Shown piece after piece: positions 57,375 to 64,000 of a DNA stretch of 64,000 nucleotides. Each line of letters opens with the position of its first letter. The stretch's first letter is position 1. Origin of the DNA: Gordionus sp. m RMFG-2023. Its lineage: Eukaryota > Nematomorpha > Gordioida > Chordodea > Parachordodidae. Made by a program: the position numbers and the translations under genes. The stretch is from NCBI RefSeq assembly GCF_954871325.1, contig NC_088775.1, positions 47,903,561 to 47,967,560 of the forward strand, read 5' to 3'. The notes beneath the pieces are model-generated. The model did no database searches, was not told the origin of the DNA, and saw only the letters and a list, made by a program, of their open reading frames with translations.

Positions 57375-58019
57375 ATAGCTCTGTGAATGTTGAACTACAT
57401 GATAGATGTATACGATTTCCGCAAATGTAGTTGCATCTGTATTATTTATTATTTTTGAGAATATTTTTGTATTGCAATAGATGTTGATATAATTCCCTGT
57501 ACTGACTTATATGAATGAAATGATGTTGACTTATTATTGAATAAAAATAAAACAGGATAGAAAGAAATTCACAACTAGACATGTTTTTCGAATAAATATT
57601 TAAAATTTATTTTAAAAATATAAAAATAATCAAATACTGTCTCTCAAAATTATTATTTATATATTAAAAACTTTAAAATGCTAAAAAAAAAATTGTGGGA
57701 GAAATTAAAAAATTGTGGGAGCTTTTTGTGGGAGATTTCTAATTGTGGGAGTTTTGTGGGAGTGAGATGTATGTGGGTAAACTAAAATATTGTGGGAGAC
57801 TCCCACTGATGGGGGGAGACATGGCAACCCTGGATAAATGTGATAATAAATGTAATTAAATATATATTTAATATGAGATACGAATAAATATTAACAAATA
57901 TAAATTAATATAATCAATAATATTTTTGAAAAATATATCCGGCATCTGCATTTTTTGGCTTTGGGGGGGGGGAATTTGTTCCCCTGCCCCCCCCCCCTCC
58001 CCGCTGCGTTTGCCAATGC

Positions 58020-58255
58020 ATATTCGCAATACCCCCCTTTTTTTTACATAATGAACCATTACACAAAACAACAACCTTATTATTTTCATTTTATTATTTC
58101 TTTATTCTCTTACCTTTTTTTTTATAACAAGAACTTAATCGCTTTAACAACATATTCACAATACCCTTTTTTTTACATAATGAACCATTGCACAAATAAA
58201 CAACCTTATTATTTTCATTTTATTATTTCTACCCTTATATTTCCAATTATTTCTC
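58020..58255. repeat. Tandem duplication of a ~130-bp segment
   Basis: Copy 1 (from the CATATTCGCAATACC at 58019) and copy 2 (CATATTCACAATACC at about 58150) both continue TTTACATAATGAACCATT, ACAA and CAACCTTATTATTTTCATTT. The 4.35-kb hAT element inserted at the CATATTCG of copy 1. Confidence 0.85.
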
Positions 58256-58398
58256 TATTTCACTACCAGTTGCTTTTTCGCAATTTACATTTCTTCTCTT
58301 CTCAATACCGCTCACATTTTTATAATCTTCTATTTTTACTTCTTAATACTTTAATAATTAATTACTTTTTATAACCATCAATTTTATCAAACTTATTA

Positions 58399-58858
58399 GT
58401 AATAATATGATTTGTTATAACACATTTTCATAAAAAAATTTTTTTTAAATTTTTAAAAGTTTTTACTTTAATGAAGACTAACATCAAAGTTATGAATCAA
58501 ATAGTTTTTTTTGGACACAAGTTTAAGTGGAAAAATGAGAATTCAAAAAGAAATTTTTAATAATAAAGTTCTTAAACTTTAATGAAGACTAACGTCAAAG
58601 TTATGAATCGAATATAGTTTTTTTTATGTTTTGGACATAAGTTTAAGTGGAAAAATTAGAATTTTAAAAGATATTATATAAAAAAAATTTTCTAAGATTT
58701 TTACAATACCTTTTTTAAATTTAAAGAATTATTCCAATATTTTAATTTTACTTTTAGTTATCCAAAGAATGGAAATCAGGATAAGAAATATGAATAATTT
58801 CTTAAATAAACATGAGTGAAAACTCGAATTTAGGGTTTTTCGTTTATAATTTTTTATG
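58399..58858 (+). repeat. Left TIR of the Tc1/mariner-like element
   Basis: Mirrors 59583-60015. A TTTAATGAAGACTAAC / GGACATAAGTTTAAGTGGAA block is present twice in this arm (58485-58550 and 58575-58650) but once in the other, so this arm carries a small tandem duplication. Confidence 0.88.
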
Positions 58859-59094
58859 ATCAATTCGAAACACCAAAATAATAAAAACCATTTATTATTT
58901 ATTTATTCTTTGTAAATAAAATATTACACAATATAAATCAATTACAAATTCAATCATTTAAAGGAATGCATCGAATTCCCTCTTCAATAAACTTTATGGT
59001 GTTGAATAAAAATTTGAAAAATTATATGTAAAATAATTGCCTAAAATACTCGTAACAATTGAAATAACTTCATTTCGGTTATAGGGTTTAGGAG

Positions 59095-59480
59095 AATTTT
59101 ATCTATATTGATTTTTAATTACTCCGAAAAAAATTTCTATCGGATTTACAAAAATATGATATTTGGATAATTCTCACTAATTATCCTCGCTCGATGTATA
59201 GGAGCATTATCCATTATAAGTAATGAATTTGATGGTAAAAGTGCGAATAATTCATCCAGGTATGCCTTGAATTTTATCGCAGTAAAAGCCCCATCTATTA
59301 TTGTGAATTTTTACAATCCACTTATTCCTATTGTGCATAGGTTACCGGAAGTTTTTAAAAATATAATGTTTTTCTTAAAATTTTCTTTCAAGGTTTTAAA
59401 AGTTTTTTTAAAAAAGAATGTATTTTTCTTAACAAGTTTTTACAATAATTACGGAGAGTTAAATTGAAGTGTCGGGGCTT
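59095..59480 (-). pseudogene. Tc1/mariner-like DDE transposase, C-terminal half, broken
   Basis: On the minus strand: IIDGAFTAIKFKAYLDELFA, then LPSNSLLIMDNAPIHRARII with the D-N-A-P-I-H block (second catalytic Asp, near 59205), then after a one-base shift HIFVNPIEIFFGVIKNQYR with the NPIE block (third acid, near 59130). This is the DDE/DDD core of the Tc1/mariner/IS630 group. A stop lies upstream of the first block (near 59310). The plus-strand 66-codon frame at 59267-59467 is its antisense shadow. The N-terminal DNA-binding half is missing. Confidence 0.85.
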
Positions 59481-59582
59481 CCGTTGGGTAGGGGTGGCAC
59501 ATCTCGATGATTTTTGGTATGCGTCATTTTAGGTTAATAAAAGCAACTATAGCAATTAAATTTTTTATTTAATTTTAAAACC

Positions 59583-60015
59583 AAAAAAAAATATAAAAAA
59601 ATAAGAATTATCTGAAAACCCTAAATTCGAATCTTTCACTTAAGTTTATTAAGAAATTATAAAATTTCTTATCCTGATTTCCATTCTTTAGATAACTAAA
59701 AGTAACATTAATATATTGTAATAATACTTTAAATTTAAAAAAATTTACAATGTATTTAAAAAAAAAATTATTCTAAAAATCTTAGAAAATTTTTATTCTC
59801 ATTTTCCCATTTAAACTTGGGTCCAAACATAAAAAAATTATATTCGATTCATAACTTTGATGTTAATCTTCAATAAAGTTTAAAAACTCTTATTATTAAA
59901 AAAATTTTTTTAAATTTTATCAAAATGTTTTTACAATAATTATGGAAAGTTATTTAACTATATAAAAATGTTTTTTCACATTATAAAAATGTGTTACAAC
60001 AAATCATATTATTAC
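59583..60015 (-). repeat. Right TIR of the Tc1/mariner-like element
   Basis: Inverse of 58399-58858, with shared GGAAATCAGGATAAGAAAT and CGAATTTAGGGTTTT blocks at the inner end. Confidence 0.88.
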
Positions 60016-60017
60016 TA

Positions 60018-60499
60018 TACAGTCCCAACTCAGATAAATACTTTATCTTCCCATCCTTTTTACCATAAATAATATTAAAACACGTTAAACTTCAATATAA
60101 TGACCTTTCTAATACCATAACCAATTTACCCACATATTTTACTTCATGATTTTATTACTATAACATTTTTTGAAAAAATAAAACAACTGCACGTGTGCAT
60201 CTATTTTTTTTACAATTTTCTCATTAACAATAACATTAATCAAATTTTACAATATTAATATTTAATACACTATTTTTTTCATTCCACAAGAACTATCAAA
60301 CTTTTAATTCATCTAACATTTTACAATTGGACTAATGATCCATAACCATTTTACCCCTCATAAAAATATATTATATAATTCTACAATTCCCTCAGATAAT
60401 TAGTGTTTATATTCCTCATATACGCATTCTCAGATTTTTCCTCACTACAATTTTATACCCTTCTTGTTCCCAATTACTTCTTATGTTTTTTGAACCTCT
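60018..60499. other. Unassigned AT-rich, pyrimidine-biased spacer
   Basis: No open frame. The bias and the lack of pol motifs suggest old non-coding sequence next to the truncated gypsy copy. Confidence 0.4.
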
Positions 60500-60604
60500 T
60501 ATTATCCTCCACTTTCTTTTAAGCAAATATCTACCATATAATCTACCACACAGCCCAATTTTTCATCCAATAAATTCTTATATTTATTCTTTAAATTAAT
60601 CATA

Positions 60605-61020
60605 TCATTCCTTAGTAGAACTAAATTCTCTTCTCCTTCTTCCATTTTCATTTTTTAATTTTTTCCTCACCAATTTCACCGGAAAATTTTTCGATACAGG
60701 TAATTTTTCTTTCTCCAAATTTGAGTCTTTATAAATTTCATCACATTTTATATAATTATTTATCATCCTCCATTTCCCTGAAATTATTTCATTGTCTATT
60801 TTCAAATTAAAATTTTCATCATCAATTCCCAAAATATTATAAACTTTCAGATCAACCGAAATATTCTCAATTTCCAAGTCAATATTTTTTTCAATTTTTG
60901 TATTTTCCAAAATATTATCAACTTCCAAATCAACTGAAATATTATTAATTTCCACATCAATATTTTTTTTAATTTGATTATTAGGTATTATATTTATGTC
61001 AATTTTATTATCCAAAATAT
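60605..61020 (-). pseudogene. Copy F protease-RT linker
   Basis: A 136-codon segment with repeats of the form NIDLEIENISVDLKVYNILG, then KLPVSKNFPVKLVRKKLKNE, corresponding to 30607-31110 in element C (KLPVSLKFPAKLVRKKMK). Confidence 0.68.
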
Positions 61021-61324
61021 CAGGTTTTTCCTAACCCATTTTATCACTCATAATTTCTTCATTTTTCCTAATTTCCCCAGAATTATTTGAAAATTTTTTA
61101 ATTTCACCACTTTTTAGCATTTTATTTTCTAAAATTTCATTTTCTTTATTATCACAAATTTCTTGATTATTATTTATCATATTTTCTAAAATTTCATTGT
61201 CATCAATTTATTTCCTGAATTTTTAACATCTACCACAGATTTTTTTTAATACTTCAATATTTTTATTACCATTTTTCTCTTGAAATATATTCAACAAAAT
61301 ATTTTCTAATCTAAATTTTGATAT

Positions 61325-61560
61325 TTAATTCCATCCCAAAACTCTATCAATTTTTTCTTCTATAACCCACAAATCCAAATTTATTAATTCGTTATTTATT
61401 AATACCAGTACATTTACTTTTCCCAATACCATAATTTCCGATCCATTCAATTGTTTTACTCTCATTTTATCTTTAATTATGGGTTTATTCGGCCATAATT
61501 TGTAAAATTCATCATACCCCATTACAGATATTGTTGCCCCTTATTTTTTTGTGCTACATT
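61325..61560 (-). pseudogene. Copy F protease region
   Basis: ISVMGYDEFYKLWPNKPIIK, then QLNGSEIMVLGKVNVLVLIN and LDLWVIEEKIDRVLGWN match the protease regions of C and E. Confidence 0.65.
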
Positions 61561-61728
61561 TTCCAACATATTTTTATAAATCCGATAAATGTTATTTCCA
61601 TTTCTTTCACTTGTTCTTTCTATTTCATTATGATTATTTACCTTATTTTTATATATATTTTCCTTCAATTGATCCAACTGATTTTTTGATGTAACTCCTC
61701 CAAATGTTTTTATTTCACTATCATACAG

Positions 61729-62105
61729 TCATCCTGCTGTACAATCCTTCGCATAATGACCAATATTACGACACTTAAAACACGTAATATCTTCTACATT
61801 TCTTTTTTCATAAATATGATTCCCTTCATTTTTTCTATATTCCACCGCTGGAAATGCTTTGGAATTTCCCTGTTGATCTCTATAACACTTATCCTGATTA
61901 TGCCCAAACTTTCCACAACTTTCACACTCAGCTGTAATTTTTTGTTTTTCATTTAATAACTTGTATACCGGAACGTAGCAATCCTCAGCATTATGTCCTC
62001 GGTTTCCACATCTTTTGCAAACTACTGATAACATTTTTTTATTTATTTCTTCATTACATTCTCTGCTTATATGTCCATATTTTCCACAATTATAACACGT
62101 TCTAT
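61729..62105 (-). pseudogene. Copy F gag: four CCHC zinc knuckles
   Basis: In order: CYNCGKYGHISREC, CKRCGNRGHNAEDC, CESCGKFGHNQDKC and CFKCRNIGHYAKDC, separated by ~30-45 residues with PVYKLLN and a Glu/Asn-rich stretch. Most gypsy gags have one or two knuckles; a row of four is unusual and is also suggested in element E. Confidence 0.82.
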
Positions 62106-62570
62106 TTGACCCGTTCCACTATTATACCTTTGGTTTGCTTCATTCAATTTTTAATTTCCCATTTCATCTCTTCAACTCTTTTAAGTAATTCTTTTTCTTT
62201 ATTTCCCCTTTCCAAATTTTCTTTCCAAATTTTCTTTCTCAATTTTACTTTTTTTTATATTTTCAATCTCTATTTCTTTTATTACTATCATATTTATTAT
62301 CTCAATTTCATTATTTTCATTTCCTATATTTTTATTTTCCGTATCAATTTCATTTCTTTCTTTTTTAGAATCTCTAATAATCTCTGTTTTATCAACATTA
62401 ATTCCAAATTTTCTTTTTTTTTAGAATCTCCAAAGATATCTGTTTTTAATATTCCATATTTTTCATCAAACATATTTCATTATATAACTTTTCCATTTTA
62501 TCATATTTTTCATTTTTTTCTCTATCCATTTGTTTTAACAATCTTATTTTATTCGCCTCTCTATTAATAT
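62106..62570 (-). pseudogene. Copy F gag: Lys/Glu-rich coiled-coil segment
   Basis: On the minus strand a stretch rich in Lys, Glu, Ile and Asn (e.g. RLLKQMDREKNEKYDKMEKL) with heptad-like spacing, ahead of the knuckles, as in element C. The 153-codon plus-strand frame here is an antisense shadow rich in Phe and Leu. Confidence 0.65.
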
Positions 62571-62929
62571 TTCTTCTTTTAAATTAAATATAAATACTTA
62601 ATATTAGACTTAAAACTAATACTAAATAAATACATTGAGACAAATTCCTGATCTCTATGTAGTTCGTTCAAAATTTTTTTTAAAATGATTTCTTTTGTAA
62701 AATTAACAAATTATTGCTTGAAATGTTCTAACGCAATGAGGCAGTTATTTTGTATTATCCCAAAAATTTTATCTGCCTTGAAATAGTCCATTTATCGGGT
62801 CTTTGATTAATACAACGATGAAAATACTTATCTCAATCATATAGAGTTCTAACTCTATCCTCAGATGTTTTCTCTCCCCTCTTGAATGCTTACCTCCTAT
62901 CTCAAAACTAAGTGTTTAGATATACTATT
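62571..62929. other. Unassigned spacer
   Basis: No LTR or primer-binding site recognised where the 5' end of gypsy copy F would be expected; no open frame. Confidence 0.4.
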
Positions 62930-63380
62930 ATGGATAATTACTATAGTAAAGGTAACATCTCTACAGCAATTACAAATACACCTTAGTATCATCCATCAAG
63001 ATGGTTACAGCACATTATTACACTCTATTCAAAACAGAAATAATAGAGATATATAAAGTTAATGATAACTAAATTCTTTAAAATAATGGTACTATTATGG
63101 ATAATTATTATGGTAAAGATAACATCCTCTACAGCAATTACAAATTCACCTTAGCATCATCCATCAAGATGATACAGCACATCATTATATCTTCAAGCAT
63201 TTATGACATTTGACACTCTTTTCAAAGAAATAATAGAGATATATAAAGTTAAAGGTAACTAAAATCTTTAAAAATCTAAATTATACATTGGTACTATTAT
63301 GGATAATTACTATAGGTAACATCTTATACAGCAATTACAAATTCATCTTAGCATCATCATTATGTCACCAAAATACAATA
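62930..63380. repeat. Three tandem copies of a ~160-200-bp unit
   Basis: Copies begin TACTATTATGGATAATTA (near 62932, 63092, 63292) and contain ACAGCAATTACAAATTCACC, ATCATCCATCAAGATG and AATAATAGAGATATATAAAG. The last copy is shortened. Confidence 0.88.
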
Positions 63381-63719
63381 CTATAAAATAAAAAAAATTT
63401 CCCAAAAAAAATGTCTATCTGACCTCTGCTGGGAAGGGGTTAGCTACCCATGCCACCATGTCAAGTCAGTCTGCAGATCCTATCTAAAAAATCTATAAAA
63501 TAAACATGCTGGCTTCTCAATAAAAAAAAAGGTAAAACTATTTAAAACATATATTTATTATTTTATCATTTTTATGATATTCTTATTATCATACTTTAGT
63601 GAATTATTTATTTGATTTATCAAGTTAGTTAATATTTAAGGAATGTCATGGCCATCGGGATATTTTTTTTAATCGTCATAGGTCATTGTAAAAAATAAAT
63701 ATATATAATATATATAAAT

Positions 63720-64000
63720 AAAAAATAAAATTTAACGAAATAAACATCTTCTTAACCTTTAAAGACTATAATAAAACAGTTTAAAGTGCAAGGTCGATGA
63801 ACTTGAATTTATTTTAAAAAAATAAATAAATAATATAAAATAAATATTTTCTTAACCTTCAAAGGTCATGATATATAGTTCAAAGTATAAAGTCAATGAA
63901 CTTGAATTTATTTAAAATAAAAAATAATAAATATTTTCTTAACCTTCAAAGGTCAAAAATAATGATAGTTTAAAGTACAAGGTCGATAAACTCGTTAAAA
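63720..64000. repeat. Tandem repeat of a ~95-110-bp unit running off the window end
   Basis: Three copies (near 63745, 63850 and 63930) of CTTAACCTTCAAAGGTCA, GTTTAAAGTACAAGGTCGAT and GAACTTGAATTTATTT. The last is cut by the window edge. Confidence 0.88.

Larger units (their letters stand above)
55381..57832 (-). mobile_element. hAT element with transposase and perfect 8-bp TSD
   Basis: 2452 bp (1851 without the nested MITE). Ends CAGGGTTGCCAGGTC and, reverse-complemented, CAGGGTTGCCATGTC. TSD GATAAATG on both sides (55373-55380 and 57833-57840). Both subterminal regions have repeated TGTGGGAG motifs (about 55410-55460 and 57700-57800). A minus-strand transposase lies at 56392-57374. The lone TIR at 3245-3438 belongs to the same family. 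Confidence 0.92.
53667..58018. mobile_element. hAT-type element, 4.35 kb, hosting further insertions
   Basis: The left end GAGGCGCGTACGCAGGAATT and the right end, reverse-complemented CATTGGCAAACGCAGCGGGG, share the GCGnACGCAG-type core. The 8-bp duplication CATATTCG is identical on both sides (53659-53666 and 58019-58026). The joined flanks match the neighbouring tandem copy at 58130-58200 (AACAACATATTCACAATACC), which therefore preserves the empty site. G runs and C runs sit just inside the two ends. It contains a MITE (54071-54430), a coding relic (54440-55260) and a complete-ended hAT element (55381-57832). Confidence 0.82.
58399..60015 (-). mobile_element. Tc1/mariner-like (IS630-type) element with long TIRs and TA duplication
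   Basis: 1617 bp. Ends GTAATAATATGATTTGTTAT and (reverse-complemented) GTAATAATATGATTTGTTGT, each next to TA (58397-58398 and 60016-60017). The inverted arms are ~430-460 bp and well matched. The centre has a broken DDE transposase on the minus strand. Such long arms on so short an element suggest either a TIR-expanded family or a shortened copy. Confidence 0.88.
60500..62570 (-). mobile_element. Third gypsy copy F (fossil), gag-protease part only
   Basis: Same family as elements C and E: gag coiled coil (62106-62570), a series of zinc knuckles (61729-62100), protease region (61325-61522) and the Lys/Glu/Asn-rich linker (60605-61015). It ends at the start of RT (about 60520-60600, where CLVDY-like coding matches element C). 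RT to integrase are absent to the left, and no LTR was found on either side, so the copy is truncated. Broken in several places. Confidence 0.82.

Overview
The window is eukaryotic, very AT-rich, and almost entirely transposable elements (TEs). I see no host gene, rRNA, tRNA or CRISPR array. Several clues point to an animal, perhaps an AT-rich arthropod: Ty3/gypsy pol domains of the mag or K02A2.6 kind, hAT transposases resembling animal families, TIRs (terminal inverted repeats) of the CAGGGTTGCCA and CAGTGGCGTAGC types, and a possible SINE tail. The genus cannot be fixed from this sequence.

Layout. 1-1008 is the 3' half of a MULE transposase, followed by about 16 copies of a ~132-bp satellite (1011-3122) and a lone hAT end (to 3438). 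4281-6810 is a complete-ended Mutator-like element with a perfect 9-bp target duplication (TSD), a SWIM-finger ORF and a small heptad-repeat ORF. 8541-17208 is a large TIR element encoding an OTU cysteine-protease-like protein and a MULE transposase; its right TIR has swollen into ~2.9 kb of a 59-bp satellite with higher-order structure. 17681-20150 holds hAT remnants. 21307-21897 is a small tandem repeat abutting a hAT fragment. 22120-24118 is a 2-kb hAT-type element with a perfect 8-bp TSD. 24737-25080 may be a SINE.

25690-47378 is a stack of nested LTR-element fossils. Element A has LTRs at 25690-25920 and 39878-47378, the second one split. A contains element B (26004-37324, plus strand). 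B contains gypsy element C (26620-34235, minus strand) and a small LTR relic D (about 35289-36422). C contains a hAT MITE (miniature inverted-repeat element, 31645-32478). A's right LTR is split by gypsy element E (40059-47266, minus strand), which itself holds another hAT MITE (44882-45253). C and E both carry a short zinc-knuckle ORF after the integrase.

49300-49760 is a hAT transposase relic and 50958-51504 a MITE inserted in a duplicated segment. 53667-58018 is a three-level hAT nest (element in element in element), each outer boundary marked by an 8-bp TSD. 58399-60015 is a Tc1/mariner-like element with ~430-460-bp TIRs and a broken DDE transposase. 60500-62570 is the gag-protease part of a third gypsy copy. 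The window ends in two short tandem repeats. The region behaves as a TE sink, where insertions landed in earlier insertions; the TSDs and nesting give a relative order of events.
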